Assembly: GCA_902806575.1 (NCBI GenBank)
Contig: CADCXD010000010.1
Coordinates: 1,240,001-1,304,000 of the forward strand
Direction: 5' to 3'
Origin: Jackrogersella multiformis
Taxonomy: Eukaryota > Ascomycota > Sordariomycetes > Xylariales > Hypoxylaceae
Length of the DNA: 64,000 nucleotides
Shown here: positions 45,283 through 55,373 of the stretch, one piece after another
Layout of the letters: every line of letters starts with the position of its first letter
How positions within the stretch are numbered: position 1 is the stretch's first letter
The notes under the pieces: generated by a model
What the model saw: only the letters and a program-made list of their open reading frames with translations
Database searches by the model: none
Told to the model about the DNA's origin: nothing
Made by a program: the position numbers and the translations under genes

Positions 45283-45844
45283 AAAGGGGGATAACTAGGC
45301 TTTAGACAATAGGTGTTGGGGGCCCGACTGTCGTGTGTAGACAAAAAAAGCTTTGTATACCTACCAATAGACTGGCGGCATATAAGCAACGCAAATATCA
45401 CGTCCTTTTCATTTGTGTTTAGATGATCACGTTGCCAAGTCCTCATATTAATTCCTGGTTCCGTGTCTTTTCGTAATAGCCTTCTAATCTTAGTAGGGGA
45501 GAACGTAGCAAGAGTTACATGATAGCTAACTCTGTATTTAAATGCCGTATTTAAATACCATAGCTAAAGAAAATCAATTATCGAGTATGATCTATTAATG
45601 TAGAATTAATCCCATGTCTACCTCATATGTAACTTAAATACATAGGTATATAAACCTTGGCATATAATTAGTATGCAATCCTCACAAGTAAGGTGCAACC
45701 AAGCAGAGTTGACGTAAAAGTAATCGGGTCGGTAATTTCTCGGTAAAATCGTAACCAGAACATCTTCCATCTCGAAACACCTCGCTCTTAGCAATCCATC
45801 GACAACATCCCGACCAGAACTCTCCCTTCTCGAACTAAGCCACC
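45283..45844. other. intergenic spacer, no gene seen
   Basis: AT-rich spacer between two tandem mitochondrial-protein genes; nothing distinctive apart from an ATTTAAATACC-type duplication at about 45536-45558. Confidence 0.5.
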
Positions 45845-46642
45845 ATGGCTTCCAAAGCAGTTGCGAAAGCAGCGGGAGGCGTAATGAGCCTCAGCACGGT
45901 ACGCAATACCCCCCCTCGAGCGAATTGAATATGGATCGGCAACCATGGACAATGGGATACGGAGCTATCCTATGGTTACCTATGTATGGTGGCTCGGTAC
46001 AATGAACTAACAGCAGCACCCTAGAAACAAACCGTCCAATCCACCGGCATATGGGAGCTCATCCGACGCGCCCTCGCCGTCGACCCCAACCGCTCCAACG
46101 GCGTGCCGCTAAACCCCTACTTTCGGAACCCGACGCCGGGCGGCCTGGACCCGCTGGGGTACGACGACCCGGTGACCATCCCCGCGGGCGACATCGCCGA
46201 CAACCCGTACTGGAAGCGGGACTCGCGGCGCGCGTACCCGCGGCTGAGCTTCGTGAACCAGGGCGACGCTGTGGCCCTGCTCGCCGTCGGGAGCGCCGCC
46301 GCGCCGAAGCAAGAGCTGGTCGGCGACGCGGGCCAGAAGCAGCTGGTCGCCGCGAAGGAGGAGGGCAAGACGGGCGGCTTGGCCGCGTACCTGGAGAAGA
46401 ACAACGGCGTCGCGAAGGACATGCTGCTGGTGAATGGGCTGCCGCCGCTGCCCGGCGGGCAGAGCCTGGCGCCCGATGGCAGTTGGGAGACGTACAAGTA
46501 CGAGCTGACCGAGGAGAACACGTACCCCGATACTGATGTGTAAGTATCTCGCGCGCGAAGGGGGTTGAAGAGAGGGTGATAGAGAGTGTGTGAGAGATAT
46601 GCTAATGTTGAATACAGATACCCCTGCCGGACCTTCAAATAA
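45845..46642 (+). CDS. NADH:ubiquinone oxidoreductase (complex I) 21-kDa accessory subunit
   Basis: Exons 45845-45898, 46025-46539 and 46618-46642 give 197 aa (about 21 kDa). Joining restores MSLSTKQTVQSTGIWELIRR at the N-terminus and DTDVYPCRTFK at the C-terminus. The central block VPLNPYFRNPTPGG, then YDDPVTIPAGDIADNPYWKRD, matches my recollection of the fungal complex I 21-kDa family (Neurospora nuo21.3-type). It would sit in complex I of the mitochondrial inner membrane. The last exon is only 25 nt, so it is easily missed. Exon 2 is very GC-rich. The family assignment is from memory, without a search. Confidence 0.8.
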
Positions 46643-46948
46643 ACCTACAGGAACCTATAGGGAGACGGACGAGGAGGGCAAGTGTGCATACATAAATACA
46701 ATTCAGAATCAAAGAAACCGGCGTTAATACCATATTTCGTTGCGATTGAAAACATCACATATCACAGTACCTATCATATAACATGTCTCCGGAATTATTG
46801 ATTTATTTGATATTACTATTCTTCCCTAGTAGAGCATGTGTCTATGTTGGCGGCATTACTGAGACGGCATTGGCCAAACCATCTACCTACCTATACGAAG
46901 ATGGTGCTTGCGAATCTTATTATCAAAGACTGCGGTAGGAGTCTACTG
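46643..46948. other. short convergent spacer
   Basis: AT-rich 3' regions of the complex I subunit gene and LTO1; no gene. Confidence 0.5.
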
Positions 46949-47578
46949 TTAGCCCTGGCCCTCTGCTCCCCCTGTCCGCTGCGATATCTTTCCTATGTCT
47001 TCGATATTTTCATTCTTCTGGGTTGCCTGAGTCGGTCGGAACCTGTCCGCCGACTTTTTATGAGACCCTTCCCCTATCGCCTTCTCGATCATCTTGAGCC
47101 TGCCCTGGGCGCCCTTCATCCGGCTGTCGAAATCATTCACCGACTCGTCGTCATTCTCAGTAGAAAATGTCCCGGGCTCCACCATGCCGTAGAGCATGGT
47201 GACGTTCTTCTCTAACCGCGCGTTGCTGTTGAGAGGGGGCAGCGTCCGCCGCGGTTCACATTCAGCTTCCGGCTCAGGTTTAGACTCGGGCTTCTTATCA
47301 TTTTGCGAGCTGGATGAGGGCTCTTCTTGCGACTCCTGTTGCGAAGTCGTGCTAACTTCAGACTGTTTCCGCAAGTTGGGTATTCGATTTGCCCAGACTA
47401 TGGCTTTGCCTTGTAGGCGGCCGGCCTCCCGGAACTTCTCGAACCCTTGCTTCATGCCGACGGAGCGCCCCTCTATCCGGCCGGCCTCGGCTCCGTCCTT
47501 GTAGCCTTCGTCGTAGCCTTCTTTGTAGTATTTCTCCTCGATATTTAGTACCTCGTCAAATGGGTCGTCTGAAGACAT
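46949..47578 (-). CDS. LTO1: LTO1 (ORAOV1/Yae1-domain protein)
   Basis: Single exon, 209 aa. It starts DPFDEVLNIEEKYYKEGYDEGYKDG and continues with the Gly-every-fourth-residue (deca-GX3) motif up to GRLQGKAIVWA, the signature of Yae1/Lto1 proteins; the DPFD..LNIEE start is typical of Lto1. A Ser/Glu/Pro-rich insertion (about 80-115) separates this from a helical C-terminus. In yeast, Yae1-Lto1 is the adaptor that brings the cytosolic iron-sulfur assembly machinery to the ribosome-recycling factor Rli1/ABCE1. The C-terminal Trp used as a CIA-targeting signal in yeast Lto1 is absent (the protein ends GGAEGQG), which could be a lineage difference. Confidence 0.87.
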   Translation of the reverse strand: MSSDDPFDEVLNIEEKYYKEGYDEGYKDGAEAGRIEGRSVGMKQGFEKFREAGRLQGKAIVWANRIPNLRKQSEVSTTSQQESQEEPSSSSQNDKKPESKPEPEAECEPRRTLPPLNSNARLEKNVTMLYGMVEPGTFSTENDDESVNDFDSRMKGAQGRLKMIEKAIGEGSHKKSADRFRPTQATQKNENIEDIGKISQRTGGAEGQG

Positions 47579-47922
47579 AACGAAGGTAGTATAAGTAAAA
47601 ATGAGTGTCGATGTTGGTGTATGAGTTTTTATTTATTTATGCGTTATAGTTTTGCTTTATGCCCGAGTTTATACTGGCGGCTTATTCAATATAGCCCACT
47701 ACGAAGGTACCTACTATAAATATCCCCACCCCCACCATGGGTAGGGCAGGAAAATAAGGTTACGCATCCTGGCACATTGTTATCGATAATAACTTTGTAT
47801 TCTTAGTGGTGTAACACCGGAGACGCAAAAGCGGTCATAAGCTCGAGAGCTATTCACTCGGAACTACCCAGTCAAACTTACCATAAACAACAACAACATA
47901 CATACATCGATAGGTACATTCG
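47579..47922. promoter_or_regulatory. divergent promoter of LTO1 and NAA10
   Basis: 344-nt spacer with an AT-rich half next to LTO1 and a CAACAACA/CATACATA leader next to NAA10. No specific site assigned. Confidence 0.4.
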
Positions 47923-48753
47923 ATGGATATCCGACGCTTAGAACCGCGGGATATCCCGCTGATCCAGCACGCCAACCTGGAGAACTTGCCCGAGAACTAC
48001 TTCATGAAATACTACCTATACCACGCCTTGTCATGGCCCCAGCTCAGCTACGTCGCCGTCGATGTATCGCGACCCAAGAAGACCCCTTATGACTACCCTA
48101 AGATCGTCGGCTACGTCCTAGCTAAGATGGAGGAAGAGCCGAGCGACGGCGTCCAGCACGGCCACATCACCTCGCTGTCCGTCATGCGCACCCATCGCCG
48201 CTTGGGTATCGCCGAGAAGCTCATGAGGCAGAGTCGTAAGTCTTTTCTACTCTCTCTCTCCATATATATACCTAGGTTTATATATATATAGCTCTGCCCA
48301 ACATCCCTTAAGTGCCATAAAATAGTATATACTAACACGCGACAACCCCCAACAGAACTAGCCATGGTCGAGACCTTCGGCGCCCAGTACGTCAGCCTGC
48401 ACGTGCGCGTGTCGAACAAGGCCGCCATCCACCTGTACACCAAGACGCTGGGCTTCGACCAGGAGAAGACCGAGCCCAAGTACTACGCCGACGGCGAGGA
48501 CGCCCACTGCATGCGCCTGGACCTGTCCGCCATCCGCGAGCAGATCCGCGAGGCCCAGCTCGAAGCCGACGACGTCGCCACCGAGGGCCTCGACGAGGGC
48601 GACCCCGTAGGCGACGGCGGCAAGGCCGACGACGCCGCCGCCGCCAAGAAGGCCCTCGCCGCCCGCCCCAAGGAGCCCAAGCGCAAGGTCAAGGTCGGCC
48701 GCGCCCTCGGCGTCCAGGCCCTCGTCGAGAAGGACGAGAGTAAGCATTCTTAG
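47923..48753 (+). CDS. NAA10: N-terminal acetyltransferase A catalytic subunit (Ard1/Naa10)
   Basis: Exons 47923-48235 and 48356-48753; the 120-nt intron joins KLMRQS to QLAMVETFGA. Product 236 aa. The GNAT fold is complete: MDIRRLEPRDIPLIQHANLENLPENY at the N-terminus, the acetyl-CoA loop RRLGIAEKLM and the YVSLHVRVSNKAAIHLYTKTLGF block. An Ala/Glu/Lys-rich tail after residue 165 is typical of fungal orthologues. With Naa15 it forms NatA, which acetylates nascent N-termini at the ribosome. Exon 1 has mixed codon use whereas exon 2 is almost entirely C- or G-ending (see findings). Confidence 0.95.
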
Positions 48754-49397
48754 GGAGAGTGTGAGCGCGAGAAGCGCGCGAGGGGAGCCAGGCGAGGCAC
48801 CGCGAAAAAGAACGGCCGCGCGAAGACTTCGGAGCGCAGCATCGAGGATTTCTTTGGGGCGTAGGCTGCGGAGGTGGGTGGCGGGTGGCCTTTGGCGAGT
48901 ATGTGGTATCGGATTGAATAGCATAGCATAACATAACATAGCATAGCATGCAGCGAGTTTTCGAGACTGGCATGGGTTCTCACAAGAGCTGTATTATGCC
49001 CGTTTCTAGGTACGTATCCACGAGAGGCACGGCTTACTTACTCGGGTATAGGGAGGGAACAGATCAGATACGGAATTAGAGAAAAAAAATGGAAAGGTTT
49101 ATTCTCGCTTGCTTTAGCTATGCCCTTTTTTTCGTGTGTAGTTTCTACCGTGGCTTCGTTACCTGCTCCAGAAATCCCATGAACTCATTAAACTGACTTC
49201 CGTGGTTGGCAAATTCCCGACCCTTGTTCCGCCTGCCTTGTCTGCCGTGTTTATATCCCTATCCATGCCCCTATTCCTATTCCTATCCCTATTCCCATCC
49301 GTATCCATAGCCATAGATATCCCATTACTGCCATACCTACCTAGGTACGTAAAACCCATACCCTTATCTTCAACACACCCACCGCGAGTCCTACCCC
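48754..49397. other. convergent spacer with CATAG-type repeats
   Basis: No gene. Imperfect CATAGCATAACATAACATAG repeats lie at about 48919-48950; CCTATTC-type pyrimidine repeats at about 49258-49320 are followed by one ACCTAGGT unit near 49338. Confidence 0.55.
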
Positions 49398-51767
49398 CTA
49401 ACCCCACCACCTATCATCCTCCTCCTTAGCCATCCTCCTCGCGAGCTCCTCATCGGCCTCGAGCCGCAACCTCTCCGCGTCCCTCCCCAGGCCCTCGATC
49501 TCGCACTCCAGCCTGTCGGCCTCGTCCTGCGCCTCCGTCGCGCGGCTCATCTCCCCCTTGTCGTCCCCGCGGCCCCCCTGCGCCGCCGCGATCTGCTCCC
49601 GCGAGATCGCCGAGCGCAGGTCTAGTAGCACTGTCGCTTTGGCTGCGATCTGCGCTTCTAGCGCGTCGGCGGTGGCGTATTTGTTGCTGTCGTTGCTGTT
49701 GTTGGGGTTCGGGGGGTTGGGGTTGGGGCTGGAGCTGGAGCCGTGAGCCGTCGTCGAAAACTGCGGCTGCGGCTGGGGTTGGCCGTATGGGCGCGGATAC
49801 GACGGCGCGGAGGACGAAGTCCAGGCCGCGACCGCGGACGCCGCCTGGGCCCGCGCTCTGTCGGCGTGCGACTGCGCCTCGCTCCGGGCCCTGTCGGCCT
49901 GGGACTGCGCCTCGCTTCGCGTCCTGTCGGCGTGAGATCGTGCGTGGCTCCGCGCCCTATCGGCTTGCGACTGCGCCTCGGCACGCGCCCGATCGGCCTG
50001 CGACTGCGCGAAGGCGCGCGCCGAGTCCGCCCGCGCCCGCGCGAGCTCCGCCTGCTCTGACCCCTGGGCCCGTGCGAGGTCCGCCTGGCGCTGCGCGCGC
50101 TGCACGTGGGCGTCCCAGGGGCGCGCGCCGTTGAACGGCCCACCACCGCCGCTGAAGAAACCGGAGCCGAAGAAGCCCGGGGGCCCGGCTGCGTGGGGGC
50201 TAGGGTTGGGAATGCCCGGCGCGGGGGGGACGCCGGGGATGTGCGGCGACGCGGTGTGCGGGCTGAAGGGGTCGAAGGGGGAGCGCCTGGGATCGGGGTG
50301 GTGGTGGTGGTAGGCGCCGCCCTTCTTCTCGTCGCGGCGGCGGTCGCGGCGCTCGCGCTTGAGGGCGCGCTTCTGCTCCTTGCGCTCGCGCCGCGTGGCC
50401 TTGGACGCCTTCTTCTGCTCGCGCTTGAGGTCCTTGACGCGCGCCAGCAGCGCACGCACCTCCTGGCGCAGCGCCTGCTTGCTGACGTCCCACGCGGGGT
50501 CGTCGGTGGGCGGGGGCGCGCGCCGCGCCGCTTTGATGTTGGTCCGCGCCGAGCGCAGCATCTCCCGCGTCACCGGCTGCTCCGGGTGCGCCAGCCACCC
50601 CGAGATCGACTGCTTCGTCACCGACAGCTGGCTGTCCCGCAGGTCGTCCCAGTCCGGGAGGCTGCCGATGCTGGAGTCGGAGTCCGAGCCTGATCCTGAT
50701 GAGGCGCTGGAGTGGGAGTCGCGCGAGTGGTCGCGCGGCCCGTGGTGAGGGTGGGGGTGGTCTGCGTTTCCCCAGCCGCGGCCGCGGCCGCGCCCCATCC
50801 CCATCCCGTGGTGGCCGAAGCCTCTTCCTGGCTGGAAGGGACCCGGCCCTCGAGGGGTGTCGCCTCGGCCGCCGGTATCGGGGACGAAACGGAGGTCGTC
50901 AGTCGACAGGCCGTTCCAGCGCACGCCGTTGCGGTCGACTTCGAACGAGTCGCCGAACGAGACACGGTCGCCGTCGATAGACAGGCGTCCGATGCGCAGG
51001 CCGCGGTTGTTAGCCTCGAACGGCCGGAAGGGATTCCACCTCGACCTAGCAGGCAGCTCCTGAGGCTGAGGCTGAGGTTGTGGTTGAGGCTGTGGTCCAG
51101 CAGCAGCGGGAATACGTTCAGTGGCGGGCATCTCCGATGGGCTGGCGGACGCGGACGGACTGCGCTGTATCGTTACACCTCTTGGCCCGAAGAAGCCGTC
51201 GTTCCACTCGCGGATCATGGCATCGACATCGTGGGAAGACTGCAATGGCAAATCAGATGACGATTTGATCTGGCCGAGCTGCGCCTGGGCGATGCTTCTC
51301 CCGGCCTCGGATGGCTCCGCATCGTCCTCGGCCTTCAGCTTGCGGTCGATGGTTCGGGAATTAGATCGCGTGGTGTGGTCTGGCATGAGATAGTTCAAGA
51401 AGGTCTGCCAGTCCTGCTCGGTGGTGTCGTGTTCTTTCGCCCAGCCCGGATACGGGAAGTCGTCTGGAGACCCGTCCTCCGTAACTGGCAACGAGATCAC
51501 GAAGTTCTGGCTGGAAGCCCGGCCGACAAGAGTAGGGCGAGAGTCGAAGTAAGAGTGGGCAGAAGCTATTGTGTGATGGTCATCGCTGACAGAGAGGTTG
51601 CAGTGTGATTCTCGGGGCGTTTCTGGTGGGGTGTAGATGGTGCCGCTGCGAGACGACGATGCGGTAACCGAATCAGCATCGTCATTTGGTCCGGCTCGGG
51701 CTGCTGGCGACCGCCCCGAGTGCGAATAGATATCTGTTTCGGTATAAGGCGGAGGTGGAACGTCCAT
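49398..51767 (-). CDS. Unrecognised 789-aa low-complexity protein with 11-residue repeats
   Basis: Single exon starting MDVPPPPYTETDIY. The N-terminal third is Ser/Pro-rich with one ordered-looking block, DDFPYPGWAKEHDTTEQDWQTFLNYLMPDH region (about 118-150), a PQ-repeat (about 226-237) and a block reading FGDSFEVDRNGVRWNGLS. A basic helical stretch rich in Arg/Lys (about 450-480) follows. Residues about 565-650 consist of roughly eight 11-residue units of the pattern RAR-EAQSQAD, predicting a long amphipathic helix. The C-terminus is a charged coiled coil. No signal peptide or membrane segment is seen. I do not know the function; the block near residue 120 looks conserved enough to be the real domain. 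Codons in the 3' two-thirds are strongly GC-ending. Confidence 0.75.
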   Translation of the reverse strand: MDVPPPPYTETDIYSHSGRSPAARAGPNDDADSVTASSSRSGTIYTPPETPRESHCNLSVSDDHHTIASAHSYFDSRPTLVGRASSQNFVISLPVTEDGSPDDFPYPGWAKEHDTTEQDWQTFLNYLMPDHTTRSNSRTIDRKLKAEDDAEPSEAGRSIAQAQLGQIKSSSDLPLQSSHDVDAMIREWNDGFFGPRGVTIQRSPSASASPSEMPATERIPAAAGPQPQPQPQPQPQELPARSRWNPFRPFEANNRGLRIGRLSIDGDRVSFGDSFEVDRNGVRWNGLSTDDLRFVPDTGGRGDTPRGPGPFQPGRGFGHHGMGMGRGRGRGWGNADHPHPHHGPRDHSRDSHSSASSGSGSDSDSSIGSLPDWDDLRDSQLSVTKQSISGWLAHPEQPVTREMLRSARTNIKAARRAPPPTDDPAWDVSKQALRQEVRALLARVKDLKREQKKASKATRRERKEQKRALKRERRDRRRDEKKGGAYHHHHPDPRRSPFDPFSPHTASPHIPGVPPAPGIPNPSPHAAGPPGFFGSGFFSGGGGPFNGARPWDAHVQRAQRQADLARAQGSEQAELARARADSARAFAQSQADRARAEAQSQADRARSHARSHADRTRSEAQSQADRARSEAQSHADRARAQAASAVAAWTSSSAPSYPRPYGQPQPQPQFSTTAHGSSSSPNPNPPNPNNSNDSNKYATADALEAQIAAKATVLLDLRSAISREQIAAAQGGRGDDKGEMSRATEAQDEADRLECEIEGLGRDAERLRLEADEELARRMAKEEDDRWWG

Positions 51768-52600
51768 CTTGAAATTGCGAATATTGAAGTGCTATGTTGG
51801 TAAGAGTAGACCGCCACTCGACAACTATGGTTGACTTGTATACTTGTAAGAGCTAGTTACCTAGCTACCTGGTAGCCTGGGTAGGTAGTTACCTACCTAG
51901 AGGTACCTAGAGTTATCAACGTTGTTCGATAGTTTAACTCGGAAGCTGCTCAGATGAGGTTCGAAATCTTTGCAAATATTACTAGCGAGAGTGTGTCTGA
52001 GATGAAGATGAATTGTCACTGAAGAAACGTGAACCAGACTGGTGCCTGAGGGGCTTTCGGATTACATTTTATTTTATCTACGACCCGACCTATTCAATCC
52101 CATCAGCACGGAGCGTTGGGGCAGGAGACGGTTTCATTGGAGGCTGAGCATCTCAGCCCTCGATAGACTAGGCGGGTCATCCCCAAACGAGATTCGCTCG
52201 ATGCCGGGCGGTGGAGGAACACCAAGCTTCTGCCAGTCAGCCCACCAACCCCACGCTCCTACATACGTAGTGTAGTGTAGTGTATTAGTGACTGCTCTGA
52301 TGCTCCTCTCTGTTGCTCCTCTTTGTTTGCCTGTGAGAGGGGAGGGTGAGAGGCCCCCCTGCACTTGCATGCCAAGCTTAGCTACTAGGTGACGCGGCCA
52401 CCGTCAAGCCTCCGCGAAGGCAGCATTAAATCTGAGTCAAACTACTGGAATATTCGAATGAGCTCGCAGCTACACCATTATTATTAGACATGCCGAGGCA
52501 GCCCATTCCTAGGCGAGACACTTTCACTCGTCATGGCGTCGGCTGCACACGATTAGGCTTAGATGATCACAATTAGACATGACGCTATACGCTATGAGGT
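51768..52600. repeat. intergenic spacer with ACCTAGGT cluster and TGTAG repeats
   Basis: No gene seen. Motif cluster at about 51855-51912 directly upstream of the 789-aa gene; GTGTA repeats at about 52266-52286. Short overlapping open frames at about 52042-52370 on both strands are unsupported. Confidence 0.5.
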
Positions 52601-54015
52601 TCATCTTTGGATTTTCCCGAAGAGATCGAAGCCTACGTCTTCGTTGTTGTAATGGTCTGCGATGATACCATGTAAATGGTCTTTGGAGTGTGCGCCCCTA
52701 ATAGAAAGTTAGCAAATCTGTACCTAACTCGTACTTCGAAGTGACCACTTACAAGTTTGTGATATAGGTATCAACAAGCTCCGTAGGCACAAACTCGGCG
52801 ATAGCGCTCCTAACTTTCACCTGCCCAACCATTGTACCGTCTGAGAAGTTAACGTACTTGGAGGGATCGCCCCATTCGACGAACTCCTCGTGGTGGGACC
52901 GATTGTCGGGACTGATTTTATATACGCCGCCTAGGACGATCACGGTTCTGCCTTGTTCTCGAGCGGCACGAGCAATGGCTGCTGCACCCGAGTCGACAAT
53001 GACCCCACCCTTTCTAGTAATCGCTCGAGCTCCAAGAATGACCTTGTTGACCCTCGACATGTACGCTACGAGACCGATGTTCATGATATTGACTACAGTC
53101 GACCCTCCAGCCGACAGAGATTTTCGCAGAGAGGCGTACGGATCCTCGGTAGCAGAGGCTGTGGATGTGGATGGGTCGACAACAAGGAAAAGCGTAAATT
53201 TCCTCTTAGACGCGGCTCGCGTGAGGAATTTCTGTACCGTTCTCGAGGGTTGGTGTACCAGTACATAATCTCCGGGGTGGATGACGATCTCGGCATAGGC
53301 CTGAATTTGTTCGTCAACTTGTCTGATCTCATCCATGATTTCTTCGATTCCGTCAATCACTTCCGACCTGAGTGCATGCATGTTTGTAGACTGTGGATGT
53401 CGTAATGGTGTCGATGCCGCCGAACCTATCTTAGGCGTGGAGGTAGGCGAAGGCTTGAAGTCTGGATCGGAGAGTAGGTTGAACATAGACTGGGTACGAG
53501 CGAAGGATCCAAGGGTAATCAGCGAAGGGAGTCGGATATGTTTTGAAGGGGGAGCCGGGGCGATCGCAGGCGGCAGCGAAGGAGTGTTGCCAGGAGGCGA
53601 GCCAGGATCGGTCTCGGTCTCATTATCATTCCTGTCTTCCTCCGCCTCGTCGCGTATCAATCCCAAGACTCTCTTTACGATGTTACCGATGACAAGCTCG
53701 TGAGGCTGCGCTGTGACGAGCCTTCTGCCGATCAGCTGAATGCGCCCGATTAGCTGGTCGACGTCGCTCCATTTGTCTCTGGCAACGACCTGAAGAAATA
53801 CATGTGCCGTAGCAATCGCGCATGACTCGGGCCCTCGAATCTGTCGTCGCTTTAGGAGGCTATATTGGACATATTAGCCTCGAACCTCCACAGCAACGCA
53901 GAAGACTTCGCGCTCACGATATGAGAAACTCGACGGAGGCGTCCACTGGCCGACGCTTCAAGGTGTCGAGGAACTTGTCCAAGTCAGGCGCATAGCCCCC
54001 CTTTAGAGGAGCCAT
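52601..54015 (-). CDS. GCD7: Translation initiation factor eIF2B beta subunit
   Basis: Exons 54015-53918, 53859-52753 and 52697-52601; product 433 aa. Splicing gives EFLISLLKRRQIRGPESCAIATA at the first junction and DTYITNLGAHSKDHLHGIIADHY at the second, both typical of the eIF2B alpha/beta/delta family. The Rossmann-like C-terminal half has the conserved blocks VNKVILGARAITRKGGVIVDSGA and VIVLGGVYKISPDNRSHHEEFVEWGDPS. A Pro/Ser-rich insertion (about residue 125-165) is of the kind found in fungal beta subunits. eIF2B exchanges GDP for GTP on eIF2 in the cytosol and is the target of eIF2-phosphorylation control. The divergent neighbour is NEM1. Confidence 0.93.
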
Positions 54016-55373
54016 ACTTCAGTCGGTCGTCTAGGAGCTTGTCAGGAGAGTGTCGGGTTCTTTGGGAGCTCCAATAAATTTCAATCGAACGATCCAAATA
54101 TGATGCTGGTCGGCGCAATAAAACGTCGTGAGCAATTTGCGACTCCGTCTAGAGTCAAATTTGGTAACCGAAAAGATCTAATGTGAAAAAAATGTAAACA
54201 GAAAGGAGTAGGTATTTAGAAACTACCTAGGTAATCCTCGACGTCTCTGTATCGAGTGTTGTCGAGAAATGTCTGTCGAATTATTGTTTGGAGACATTTA
54301 TTTTTTTGTTTGGTGAGAATTAAGAATTATGAGTCAATACGATCGAGGTCTAGTGTAGGTACCGCTGCGAAATACGCAAATGACCAGATGGATATCGTAC
54401 CTAGGTACCTATTGTATGTATCTATCCATTGTACCTAGGTACGATGCTAATGGCGGGGTCGGTTGCATTCTGGAGCAATTCTAGCAGTCTAGGCACCGAT
54501 GTTTAGCACGTGATGGGGTAATTTTACTCGTTATGATAACTCCCTAGGTACCTGATACTTGTCTACCTAGGTACAGTAGTGGAGTAATAGAGGTGGAGTT
54601 TAGATGCTAATTTCCAGTGGTACGGTGGGTGGTCTTGGCACCAATAGTTTTCTTCTGTTGAGCCAGCTGCAGCTGTTTGCTCTCCATCCATAGCAACTCT
54701 TACCTGCCTGGTACCCATTCTACCGCAATAACTCCCTGGCTTACGGCAGGTACTTACCTAGAACTTGCCTAGAACCTACCTAGCCTGCTAGCCTGCTAGC
54801 CTAACTCTTAAGCAAGTGAGGCTTCTGGAGCTCTCTTTGGTGAAACAAAGACCTACTACAACTGTACCTGCACCTGCAAATACGAGACCTTTCGCGACAG
54901 CGTGTTTTATTTTATTTTTTCTCTTATCCCGCATCAGCCGCAAAGCAAATCTATGATATGAGGAATGAAATGTTTGAAGGAAACAGGTAAAATCTTTCAT
55001 CACTGTCGCGCGTAGCTGTCAGCAAATCGTATTCTCCCAACTTGAGGTTTGCAGAAGGAAAAAAAAGAGAATCCTCGATCTCTCTCTCTCCGTCTCCGTC
55101 TCTGTCTCTATTCCAGTCTACCCCCGAAACTTGTATACGATTTTTATCCCTTCAACTTCTGGACAGAGGAACAAACAAGGACTCGGGCAATTTAGCCCAT
55201 CCCCAACCCGACCGACCGATCTCAATTGTATTATTCGCTTTGCCACCTGTCGCTGTCGCCTCCCACCCCAAACACGTTGATGGTTATAATCCTTATTAAT
55301 TAAGAGTCTTGGTCTTGCTTGTTCTTTGGCGGGCACCATCGGCCTCCTTCATGGCTTGCAGGTCGACCGGAAG
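54016..55373. repeat. divergent spacer between GCD7 and NEM1 with ACCTAGGT units
   Basis: No gene seen. Motif clusters at about 54220-54235, 54395-54445, 54540-54575 and 54745-54785. A CT-rich tract (about 55078-55110) probably belongs to the NEM1 leader. A short open frame at 54788-55003 has no support. Confidence 0.5.
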
